A stretch of DNA of 64,000 bases from Amphibalanus amphitrite (taxonomy: Eukaryota; Arthropoda; Thecostraca; Balanomorpha; Balanidae): NCBI RefSeq assembly GCF_019059575.1, contig NW_024883413.1, positions 1 through 64,000 on the forward strand, in the 5' to 3' direction. The first letter of the stretch is position 1, and the number at the start of each line of letters is the position of its first letter. Shown here one piece after another: positions 1 to 12,100 of the stretch. The notes under the pieces were generated by a model that saw nothing but the letters and a program-made list of their open reading frames with translations, did not search any database and was not told the DNA's origin. The position numbers and the translations under genes were made by a program.

Positions 1-2
1 CA

Positions 3-105
3 AGAAGCTACAGAAGCTTTCGACGGAAGGGCAAGGAAGATGATGATGCAGTTGAGAGCTCGGGGCTGCCCGAGGTGCCACCCTCGCCTCGGCCCAGCGG
101 CGCAG
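3..105 (+). CDS. CRACD: CRACD-like 5'-most exon in window (partial)
   Basis: Frame 3 is open from the window edge and reads RSYRSFRRKGKEDDDAVESS, then a Pro-rich stretch, up to a good donor (cgcag|gtaagg). The exon ends in phase 1. The next recognised exon (479) reads in phase 0 from its best acceptor, so either a small exon is missing between them or the acceptor is the AG at 487-488, which would restore the frame. The coding call rests on composition, the donor, and the match to a basic N-terminal region, so it is moderate. Confidence 0.55.
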
Positions 106-3100
106 GTAAGGAGTGGCAGGTTGGCTGGAAGGGCTGGCAAACCGCCAGGTGGCTGGGACGTTTGGAGCCGCATGTGCTGACCTAGGGAGTACGGCGGAAG
201 CTGTAGTTAGGCGTTGGAAGGGAGGGGGCGATTTCTGGTAGCCAGGAGTCTGGGTCGAATGTTGGTTCTCTGGAGGCAACAGTTGTGCTGGCCTGCTTCT
301 GTTAACATGACGTAGAAAAGGTACACACGGAAGAATATCTCAACGTGCGTGGCAGAAGAAATTGTACAATGTTGAATGGACGACGCTTGACGAAAGGGTC
401 GCTGGCGATTGGTAACCGCATTCATTCCAGGACAAGAGCTGCAGATGATGGTTGACGCTGCTTTCCATTTTCCTACAGGTCAGGGAAGGGCAGCTCGTCC
501 CCAACAAGTACCGTCTCAGCATGTCTCACGACTCCATCTTCCAGACGGGCGGGGAGCCAGCGGCGGGCATGGACTCTGCTGCTTCGATCCCGTCCCTGCC
601 CAGCTCCAGCAGCCGACTGGCGGTGAGTACTGGACTCCTGAGTCGAATCTGAGTCGGAGAGGAGTCAGGCTGGAGATACACACGGCGAAGTCACGTCAGA
701 CAGGGCATGGAATAAGCTATGCAAATGCAGTACTGGAGGTTTCAAGCTTTAGTATCTTAGTCGTCCGCTAGGTGCTGCGGTGTCGCTAGTGCTCTGCCGC
801 CGAAGCGACCGGAATCAGGAATGGCCAAAGCTTGGCCAAAGCGATAGAAAATTGAGTGGGCAACGGCTAAGAAATTGTATGCAGTATCACATTTGATGGT
901 TTGTGTGAACAGTGCAGTGATGGGAAGCCACAACTATTGTGTGTTATTCCCAAATATCAGGCCGTTAGACGAGTTCGAAAGGCTCCGATTGTGCAACCGA
1001 TTATTACATCCGAGAAAGATGTAAAATGCACTGTCGTGACTTACAGTTGTTTATACCGGGAGTTCCTAAATAAACAGTCGAATTATTTTTGCCTCAAGTG
1101 GCGTCAACTAACAAAATCACAACAATCAAATTGCACGTGATGATAGCACGTGCAATGCCATTTTATTTCATACCAAAATCAATCACTTTCCATCATGCAG
1201 CCGTACAGTACAGACATAAAAACAAAATAGTACATTTCTATTTTGAGACAAAGTCAATCGTTGCAACACAACGTAAGCTACGGCGACACTTAAAAAGGAC
1301 CCAAGTGCCATCAAGAACCGTCATTTTAAGTATAGTTGAGAAGTTTTTGGCAAGAGGTAGTGTGGAGAACGTAAAAAAGGGTAAATGTGGCCGAAAAAGA
1401 ACCAAGAGGACGCCTCTAAACGCCCAAAAGGCACGAGAAGCCCTCCAGAGGAGCCCACAAAAGTCGCTCAGACGGCTGGGCCAGGAACTGGGCTGTAGCA
1501 AAACCACCGCTCACCGTTTGGCCAGAAACGACGTTCAGCTGTTCCCGTATAAGGTCTCCGTTCACCAAGCACTGTCGAAAGTCGACAAACAGTCACGGCT
1601 TCTTTACAGCGGCTGGTTTTTGAGAAATTGCGAGCAGGACAATGAGTTCCTTCACCGAATCTGGTTCAGCGACGAGGCCCATTTTCATATGGATGGCCGC
1701 GTGAACTCCCAGAATTTTCGATTCTGGTCGACGGAGCCACCCGATTTGGTCGCGGAAGCCCCTCTGCACCAAGGCTATATAAACCAGGTAGAACGCTCCG
1801 GGAAAAAAGTTGGAAACAATAAATTAGTTGCGGCATTCCCTGATGACGCGAATGTGGGTCAGCGGCCGGCGGCCGGCCGCCGCTAACACTGTATGAGGAG
1901 GGATGCGCGGAACTTTTGCTTGTTGGTGATTCCGCTAGGCAGTTAAATGGTAATGTTAGGATATGTTTCGAAAGTAAATTGAACGACGCTTCGAACGCCG
2001 TCAATGAATTTGCGATACGACGACTATTTATTTAGTTAGAGCCGGCGAACTTTTACCTTCCGACCGCGCGCGGAGGCGATATGGTGCCACACTGGCGGTT
2101 TTTACGATAGCTCAAAATTCTTTTGAGATAAAGAGATGAAATTTGACACGTCCTATCTTTTGATCAAGCTGGATCTTATGGTACAAGTCGCATATTTAAG
2201 GTAGGTCAGGTTGTTGACCTATGTTGTCGCTCGTGATCCTCTGCACAGTCCAAAAACAACGCAATTTCTGAACACTCAGTGCCAAGAAATCCACAGAAAG
2301 ATGACACTTGGCAGAAAGAAGAGTTGTCGGTTTCTTACCGTTCGTATGTGTCGTGTTTTCACAAGAGTTTAGTAAGGTCAGGTCCGTCACGTGACCTCCC
2401 CTCATAACTCAATAGGTTTACGGGTTTACTACACCTTTTTGCACTCAAAATAGGCATCTTTTCATTCAATTTCGGCGAATTGCATTCAATTTTAGCGATC
2501 TCTCTATTCGAAGCAAATGAGAGATCGCTAAAATTGAATGCAATTCGCCGAAATTGAATGAAAAGATGCCTATTTTGAGTGCAAAAAGGTGTATCATAGA
2601 AGCGTTCATCAATCGCCGGAAATCTTAGCCAATCCCACTGGACACTGGATCCATACCCACATGGGGCCCTCCTGGCTGGCCACTCCCTCTGAAATCCACA
2701 ATAACATTGGGCTGCGGCCACGGTTATGTATTAATGCTTTTCACTAACAGAAATACAACTTCAACCAGCACAGTACACGCCGCCACAACAGTCCGACCCA
2801 CGTCCCTGATATCGACTAGCTCCCGGCCGGATGCACATACGCGGAGCCAATCAGTCCGAATGTGACCTGCAGCTTACAATTGCTGTGTCGCATGGCGCAT
2901 GGCACAGGACGATTCCTAGCAGCTGTCGGCTGGAGTGGAGAAACAGCACGTTGCGACACACCGCGCCGGCGACAGAGCTCAGCAGGGCTGGTTGGAGGCT
3001 GGAGCCGGAGGTAAGGGCGGACACAGGCACAGACATTGCAGGACAAATAACAGGATGTCAGTTAGGGATATAATTCAAGACGAATGATTCAAGACGGACT

Positions 3101-6100
3101 GAAATAATACACATTTTGCTCACTTGGATACCAACTTCAAACTTGACGTTTATGTATAGCACCATGGAAACAATGGGCACACAGGAAAGAAACAAAAGAT
3201 GAGGGTTTTTTTAACTCAAGGAAGTAAAACAGCCCGAAGTGTAGACAAGCACATACTTTTGGTAATAGCTATCAGCTGTCCTACTCCTCTTCTCCCTTCA
3301 TCAACTACTGGACACATTTGAAGCATCATATATAGCACCAAATACCAATGTCCATAACCAAAGCTTGCAAGTAGTTTTAACTTCTATGAAGCCAGGGGAA
3401 ATGTGCCTACATTATGCATGTAAACTCAAAATTACACATGCATGACAAAGGAAGCTTATGTAAAGAGAATAGTTGACAAAAGCATCTCATGGTTAAAATT
3501 ATTCAAAACTGCACACAGGGCAAACATAAAAAGCAGCAAGTGTACTGTTCTGTTATGCTAAGTGAAGAAATAGTCCAAAACAAAATACAATCTTTTCATG
3601 TTTGAACTGGTTGTTCTTCTATGCCCCTTCATCCATATCTTGATTACAGATGGGCTGTTACTGTAGGCTGATGAAGTGACACTTGATTGCCTTTGTGCGA
3701 GTTTCAGTTGCAGCCTCCTTGGTACTGCACTGGAAAGCAGATTGAATTGAATGCCTCTGAAAGATAGGAATACAGGCAAAGTTAGCTGTAGTAGTGTCAA
3801 TGATAATAGACATGACATTTTTGTCCTTTGACATACATTTGTTGAAGTACAAAAAGGTACAAAATAGATTGGTTTGTTTCAAGACACGCACACTGCACAA
3901 AGCCGCACAGACATTACAGAGGCATATGAAATTGGTACACATAAAAATTGATGATTAAAAAGGTCAAAACTTGCAATAATAATTGAAGTAAAAGTTACAA
4001 TCACAATTCACAATCATTTGATTTAAAATGACTTGACATAAGTCACAAGACGCAACGCTCCTATTCTTTTATGCTTTCATTATCCTCCACATATCAACCA
4101 GCTAGATACCAGGCTGTGCAATAGTGTGTACATAACCCCATGTTGCCATTTTATTAGAGCAAGTGGGGTTACAACAACAATGCTAATGTCAAACCCACAT
4201 CTGCAACCCGTACTGCAGTTTCAATCACCTTACAAGCACACCTTCTGGCAGTTTGATAGGCAGAATGGTCATAACTACTTTCTCCTCATATTCAACACAT
4301 AATCCCTTTATACAGATACAGTTTAGGCCTGGTTATGGCAAGCATTTTCGAGAAAAGATATGATATAAGTCCAAGACAAAGGTCGAGAGAAACAACACCA
4401 ACATAAAACACCGACTATGTAGCACTAGTACTGTCAAATTCATAAAAATATATACATGAGTCGATCAGAAATTCACTGTAGATTTCGAAAATGGTGTCAA
4501 ATGCCACTCAAATACCCCCATTCGCATGTAAGAAGCAATAAAACACTGACCTTCAATTCCGCGTGCCATTCTCCATAGGCCACTGTGTATTAAACAACGC
4601 GTTCACTGATAGCAAAAAATGAGACCCACATATGACGCGTTTGCTACCAGCCAATCAGCGCTCGAGATGCCGAATGCTGATTGGTGGAGAGGGCCGTCGT
4701 TAGCAGTCCATTACACGTTGTTTTCCTTGAACATGTGCGTGAGCGCTGATGCTGCTCACGGGTTGTTGCCATTTTTCGTAATGCTGAAGGCACGGGAGCG
4801 AACCCCCCTGCTCTGCACAGTGTGAAGTGCACAGCCTGGTGTGCAATGAGCAGCAGTGGCATAATCGGACCTTTCTGGTTTGAGAACGACGCTGGGGAGT
4901 CTGTCACCGTCAACGCTCAGCGCTACCGGCAAGTCCTAGCCAAGTTCTGGACTGCGCTGAACAGGCGGCTGGGTGGAGACAGGCAGCTGATGGACCAACA
5001 ATGGTTCCAACAAGACGGAGCCTCGGCGCACACGGCCGTTGCGACTCGAGAATGGCTGCGGAACCGATTCGGTTCGCGGGTTATCTCCCGCAGAGAGGTG
5101 CGGACCTGGCCCCCGCACTCTCCGGATCTGACCCCACTTGACTTCTTTCTCTGGGGTCACCTGAAGTCACAGGTCTACAAAAGCAACCCCAGAACCACAG
5201 ATGACCTCAAGAGGGCCGTGTCGTCCGCGGTGCGCCGAGTGCGGCCGGAGATCTGCCGGGCTGCGGTGGAGTCCGCTCGGCGACGCGCAGAGCTGTGTGT
5301 GGAGCGAGAGGGGGCTCATCTGGAACACGTCCTCTGTGGCCGCAAATGAAAAGACAGCAAAAAGAAGATGGTATCACGTGAAATGGCATCGACTATTGTG
5401 TATGTTAGAAAGTGATTCGTTTTTGTCATGCCTTCCATGCTGATAATATACAGCTTTTAAATACGACTGTTTATTTAGGAACTCCCGGTATCTATCAATG
5501 TCATCATCAGGACCTTCGCACTTCCATCCCCATCACCTTCCCTGTTCCCGGGCTAGCAGTCAGACCCAGCAAGCAACCGACGAGGGCAGTTCAAATAGGA
5601 GGTTACCTGTCCGGGGTGACCGTTTGCGAGGAGTGGGCCAAACTCTCGCAATGGTCGTCTCACAGAGAAGAAGGAATAGATGTAATCGTGGGCTTAATTG
5701 GCTTATTGGGATGGGAAACTAAATTAAGAATGTAACTACTCTAGTACATAACACGGTATTGTCAATCACCAATAACAACCACAGTATTCAATCACTCGAG
5801 CGACGTCCCTTTCCGCTCGCCGTTTACTAAAATAACTGTTGGACAACGAGCTATGGCCTGATCACAACTAAACCAGTTAGAGAAGGATCACAAAGACTCT
5901 TCGTACATGGAAGGCACTTCAGTGCATACCGAGAATCTCTAGTGGCTGTCAGGGCTCGCCACCGCACCAAACCGTCTGTCTATAACCGCAGTCAGTTCGA
6001 GCCGCCATCTGTCCATCGTTGGGCGTCACACCTGACCGGAGACGCTGCAGTGACATCCGGCGTGGGGCGGGTCCGACCGGCTGGTCTGTCAGACCGACTG

Positions 6101-9100
6101 GACGGTGCTGGTGCGACTGACCCTGGTCTGGTGCTGGTCTGGTCCTGATTCTCCATTGTGGTGGTACAGCGATGGCGTGGACCTGAGTGATCAGTGATTG
6201 ACAATAGCAAGTCTGACAAGGGACTTGGCTCATCGATGGTACGCTCCTGGCTCGATGTCGGTTCTTTCGTGATCCAGCGGTGTTTTGGTGCTCGTCAGAG
6301 GTGATTTGATATCAGTCTGACGGCGATTTAATTCGATAGTAGTCCGCCCGTGGTCTGGTGTTAGTCCACCTTCGGTCCAAATTGGTCCAAGTGCAATCCG
6401 GAGCTGATCCAGCGGTAATGGTTTTTGCCGGTAACATACCGTCTGTATGGGTGATCAACATACAACCGAGACGAACAGAGAAACGCCGACACAGTGAAGC
6501 GGCGCGCGCACTGGCCGCGTCAGGCTGGCCGCACCGCGCCGTTTTTGTCTCTGCGACTGACGCGGCGCGGACGCCCACCGCGCGTCAGCCGCCGGTCACC
6601 GGCCGCCGCTCGCCGCCGCTGCGCCAGTTTCGTCTCGTCTGGCCGGTCGGCGGCATGTGTGTCTCGGCAGCCGTGCTCTTTCTCTCCGAAGTCTGAGAGT
6701 TAGGTACCTGTGAGGTGGTTTAGCTGTTCTATCTTCGGTTGGACTTTGAGAACCGTTCTCCTTGACGCGTGAATGCGGATAACACGGCGACTGTCGCGTA
6801 ATTAGTGAAGAAGTGAATAAGTAATAAGCGGTCGGTCGGCTGTGAGCAGGAGACCCAATGCATCGCGAATTTGAGTGACCGGCTGCAGTGACTGTAAAAT
6901 TATTTTGATAAGGGACTTCACTGTTTAATCCAGTGTAAAAAAAAAAACTGGAGCAAACGTCCCTAAGCTAAGCTAGCTGTGGCATCTCCAATCCTCTGAA
7001 GGTCTCACTCGCCTCTGAGATATCGGCTGCATGACCCTGCCTTCATTCATCACTCCACCACCGCTGAACGGGCCGGCCTTCGGAGACATGAACAACATCA
7101 CCACCCTGCCGGTGGACTGCTTCACCTGCGTCAACATGCGGAACACGCTGCGGACCGTCCACTTCAGCAGTGTCATCACCTCCTCCCTGCTGATCCCAGT
7201 GAGTTGGGGGTTCCATTGCAGTTAGTAATCGATGCTGGATTCCAGTCATCGATTACTTCTGGTTTGTAATTCCATCCAGGTTTGGCTTCCTTCTGATGAG
7301 ATTGACACCATTTAGTTATTTGGATGGCTCATTATTTTTGGATAATGCGTCAAATATTGGTTTATTATTGATTGGGTACCTTACCCTTATGTCGTTATTA
7401 CAAAGACAGTACCTATTCTATTAAATCCCGTGTGTCTATCTCGTAGCACCTATTTGCAAGACGTGTGCCAACGTTTCCTGTTTCAGAAAAATGCACCACT
7501 TTCACTCGGTTACCATAACCACTTTTCATTTCATACCCCTGGACCTCAAATCCTAATCAGCTTTACCGTCTCCCACGACATTCCTGGAATGTGCGCGGGT
7601 CACTGCTCCCAAATCTCCTGTCGCGGCCGCCCGCCGGTCACCGTAATCCAGCGTGTCACTGGCAAGTCACGACTCTTTTGTGTCGTCCACTCGAGCCTCG
7701 GAATCGCGCGGCGGCGCTCTGCGAATACATTAGTCAGCTGCCGTCGGTCGACACTGAAATGGCCTGCCTCTAAGCAGGTAACAATCTAGCGACAGAGACC
7801 GGGCGCTCCGCTGAGTGGTGCCGTGGTTGAATCTCACGCCAGATGGCGGGTAAGTTCACTGGTGGAGCTCCAGCTACTGAAACGACCGGCAGGGGGCGCG
7901 AGCAGAGTGACACATTGACGAGCGCCGCGCACGGCTGAGTCGGGCGCTGCGATGGCTTTCATCCTGCGGAGCGAATCTCACGGCTCTGAGTGGCGCTTGA
8001 TGAAGTGATTATAGCTGAATCATGACGGAGCTAGGAGACGGCGCGCACTAAGCATTGGCCAGCGGTAATCGAGGTGCGCAGAACGGCAGCCTAAGAAGAT
8101 TCAGATTGTGGACTTGGGCGTTTATTTTTTGGTCTGTATGCTAAACTGTGATATTTTACCACACCATTTTGCAGTATTAAGCGCAATCAATATACATGTT
8201 TTATCTTAGTTTACAGATGTGATGTGCATTGTTGCACGCGAAAAAAGGTATGAGCTAATCAAATACGGTGCTTATAATGGATTATCCTGAATTACAGTTA
8301 ATTCGCTGCCAGTCGAGCTGCTGGCAGAGCTCATGTTTTGAAGCTGGAGTCTACCTCTCCAGTCCAGATGTTTGGGCTGCATTTAAAGTCCCATCATACT
8401 CGGTGGAAAGTGATAGTCCAGCTGACTGTCTTTTCTCTGTCCATTATACGGCATCTTACATTTCACTCTACCAGTAAAAACACTGCTCGTTTTCATCTCA
8501 CTCCTCATGCCAACAGCCTCCACTGACTCACCCTTGGCCGTGACCCCGCTCCGACCCTTAGCTCCTCCACTCCCCTCGGCATCCCTCTCTGCCGACTATT
8601 TTTGGTGTAGCGAACGTTTCTTTCATCACCTCCAAGCCTCGTTCTTCCCTGCGTGGGTCTGGCAGCCGCTCCCTGCTGACACTCCTGGTCCGGCGCTGTG
8701 AGAATTTAGCGGCCAACTCTCTCACACAGCACCACAGACTGCGTGGGAGCCCAGCGCGCGGCGCCCCACTGGGTAGCCACAGTTCCGGGCTGGCGTTCAA
8801 GGTTTCTGAACAAGGTGTGTGTTGACATAAAGCTAGGATATTGGAAGGCTAGGGCAGTAATGAGTGGCTTTATGGGATGTTTGGAATTACCGTAGCAAAT
8901 GTGTTACATGTCAAGATTAATGTGCAGTTAATGAGTTATGTGGTGGGCAGTTGACCTTGACAGAATTTTAAACACTCAGGGCAATTATTGAGGTTAATGA
9001 AAGGCATTTTTGTCATGTTACCAAAAGTTTTCTCAACATTTCATTTTAGCATTATTTTATTAATGGACATTTGACACGGACATGATGACAGGATACACGG

Positions 9101-12100
9101 TTCCTTTAAAAGGGGCACGTCCAGTTGGGTCAGCTATGTGCTCGTAATTATCGGCATAGTCGGTCTGATATTCCCAATGTTCCATTTTGACACCGCTGGC
9201 TGAAGAGGCTTCAGTCATGCGGAAAGCCCGGCGACCTAAAAACTCGGAATACCTCCCCTACCCTCTACCCTGACCTCTGAGCGGACGTTTGACAAGGTCT
9301 AATGGAGAATAGCATAGCGCCCCTAATTAACCTCTGGCCTTCCGGCGTCCGTCATTTCGCCAGCCTCCACTCCCTCTCTGAATCCGCATCGGACCTCGTC
9401 TTTTATCATCCCTCGCTACCACCACCTCCATCGTCTAGTTGACCTTCGTTTCACCTGGGCTACACAAATGGAGACATTTTGTGGGGCGATTCCACACGAC
9501 GCCTTTGGGCTCGCTGGAGGCAGTAAGACGGCCTCGGTCGCAGCTGCTGTGGTGTCGCGCGTGGGACCGTGAGTCCCCCAAGGTGTCGCGTGTATGACCC
9601 TGAGCCCCGAGGGTGTCCGGGGATAGATTCGGGTCAAGGTCAGATGGGTTGGTCGGGGGATGGAGACGATGGTGACAAATTTGTTGGGCTGAGGGATACC
9701 ATGCTTGTTTTAAAGAACACATGTAGTAGGTAGTGGAATGTCACGTTACTCCATAAACGCGCTGTGGATTTGACAACTTTTACGGCAACAAATACGTTCT
9801 TTCGACGGCGGTTTATTATTTAACTTATCGTTTTGCAGCGATGTCGTTTACCTGGTATTCTTTGGTCAATTACATCGTTGTCATATCGGATGCATTTATA
9901 AATGACCGGACTATGAATGAAAGAGGCACCTAACGTAAATACTCATAAAACCTAACAACTGGGTTAACCATAATGAGACCAACAGTTTATCTTTAGGCGC
10001 TCTTCACAAGTTATCTTCACGTGGGCACTGCGTTTGTCACGCCTGGATGGGCAAGAAGTGGGTGCTCATTTTAGGCGTATGGACGACCTGATTCGGTCAT
10101 GGCTGAATGAGCCCAAGTGGGCGTTCTTGTTCCGAAAGAACGGTCTGACCAGCGAAGTGGACCATCTCGACCTCCCGACCTCCTGCGGGTCGCTGCGGGT
10201 CAAAGGTCAACCATTGAGACCGTTCCCGAAATGAGCCAGTGTCAAGTGAGATGGCTTTGTACCATTGTCGAACACAAGGTGGCGTTTATCTCTCGGTAAA
10301 ATGGAGCAGCTGTAGATCCATCAGACCGTCGGACGGAGAATCGGGTCGTTTAGGCTCGTTGCGTTCGGGATGACCGGGGACGAGCTGTGAACGATTGAGC
10401 GATGTGCGAAGCGCGCCCGTTGAACCGGTGAGTCGTGTAATGAATGGTGGGAGTCTCAGATTCGCCACCTGCTCGAGAACCGTTAGGTACTGGCGATGCT
10501 ACTGGTTTAGCGGTGAGACTGACTCGAAGCGATGGTAGAGGTAGTTATATGATGAAATTTACCATACCATGCTGCATTATGAACACAGGAAACTGAAACT
10601 GTTTGTGTATCCATAAAGTGGAATATTCCTGCCGGTACGGCGTGCTAGCGTCCCATGCCGCCATGCAGTCTCCGGTTACGCTGAGCCCGGGCGTTGCAGT
10701 CGCTGGGTTCTGCCTTCCGCGTATCGCAGTCTCTGTGTATTTGAGAAGCTGACAATAGAGAAGGCGCTGTTTTAGTCTTTTAGCACACTTCTATGGAAAT
10801 GTTTGTAAGCTTTTTGCAATACTCTGGTTAGTATATAGCTAATATCATTTACAGTGCCGGGTTTTTCAAGACCTTCTCATGGCATTCGCTCGGTCTTGGA
10901 ATCCATTTTGTAACTGGCAACTGTAATATGCCCGTGCTGCTCAGTTTCCCATGTTTGGCCTACGCTGCCGGCTGTAGCTGTGGTCGCGTTTTCCCGTGTT
11001 GGTCCATTCAGTCAACCATGACCAGTGGCGCTGCCGGCTATATTCTCACACTGGCATGTGTCTGTATTTGTCCGCGTGTCCGTGTCCGTCGTGGTCATAG
11101 CTGAGATTGCGCACTCGCAGATGTGCCTACGGCTATTATGCTAACGGTGGTGGTAACGGACGATTGATTTGCCATTGACCCAGCACGCTAGATTATGAGA
11201 TTAGCATATATATATTTAAGAGTTTACATGAGTTTTGTTTGTTGATAATGAGGTACGAGTTTTATGTTGTGGTGCGCATTTTTAGATATGATAGTAGTGG
11301 ATGATATTGCTTTGGTCACTGGTCGTAGTTTATTAAACTTGCCAATTCTCTAAACGGTAAACGGACGTCAAACATCACTTAGCAAACTGAATTTGTTTTT
11401 GAGCTGTCAGAATCCATACATAGTCGTCGGGCACGACGGAGTTAGCTGTCCACCGATAGCCCTATCAGCACTCGATAATCTGCCGTACTTGAGCTTCTGA
11501 CTCATCAATGCGAGCTCTCGAGTTCTCAGTTCTGCAGAGCTGAGAACTAACTAGACAGAACTGGCTCTTTGGGCTGAGAGAAACGAACGACATTTCGTTC
11601 ATTTCTCTCTACCCGCCAAGCGAGCGACAATCTATCGCCTTCCCGACCGCACGTCACGGCCCGGCAGTGTGGTGGTCCCATTATGTTCCGCTGGCTCGGT
11701 AAGTGAGCCATACCGGCACACGAGGATAGCGCCTGAGCGCCAGCTGTCGAGCGAGCGGTCAGCCGACCGTCTCACCGTTTGGAACTGGTCGCACAGACAC
11801 ACACAGGGACAGACACGTGAGCACGACACGGGACACCACTTTCGCCAGACAGCTGGCTGCTGTTGTCCTTTGAGAGGATGGTGAAGACAAGAAACTGTTT
11901 TTGAATGGTTGTTTTTGGAAAGGGAAACGTCGGACTCGTGTAAAGTCAAAGGTCAAAAGTAAAAATGAGCGTAACTAGATAGCAGATGATTGACGTTTCG
12001 TAGGTACTCGAAAACGGTCAGGAGGCGAAAAACAGTTTCATCGAGCTCACCGTGTACCACATGAAGTGATGTTTAGGATAAAGTGCATTCGAACAATGCG

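Larger units (their letters stand above)
1140..5349 (+). pseudogene. Mariner-type transposase, split by an insertion
   Basis: The N-terminal half (about 1140-1769) has a helix-turn-helix region (FYFETKSIVATQRKL through a basic KRTKRT stretch) and the first catalytic Asp in WFSDEAHF (codon 1671-1673). The C-terminal half (4819-5349) has the second Asp in WFQQDGASAHT and the third in PDLTPLDFFLWG, 41 residues apart by my count, i.e. a DD41D-type catalytic triad. The halves are separated by a hAT-like insertion at codon boundary 1769/4819, and the reading frame agrees across it. The likely native ATG at 1196 is out of frame with the rest because of an apparent slip in an A-rich run near 1220-1228; the in-frame ATG is 1140. 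The gene cannot work as it stands. Confidence 0.9.
1056..5488 (+). mobile_element. Tc1/mariner-superfamily element, interrupted
   Basis: Perfect 25-bp terminal inverted repeats lie at 1056-1080 and 5464-5488. They begin CCGGGAGTTCCTAAATAAAC and are flanked on both sides by TA, the target duplication expected for Tc1/mariner. Removing the 3,041-bp insertion at 1770-4810 and one copy of its 8-bp duplication leaves about 1.38 kb, a normal mariner length. The element sits in an intron of the CRACD-like gene in the same orientation. Confidence 0.93.
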
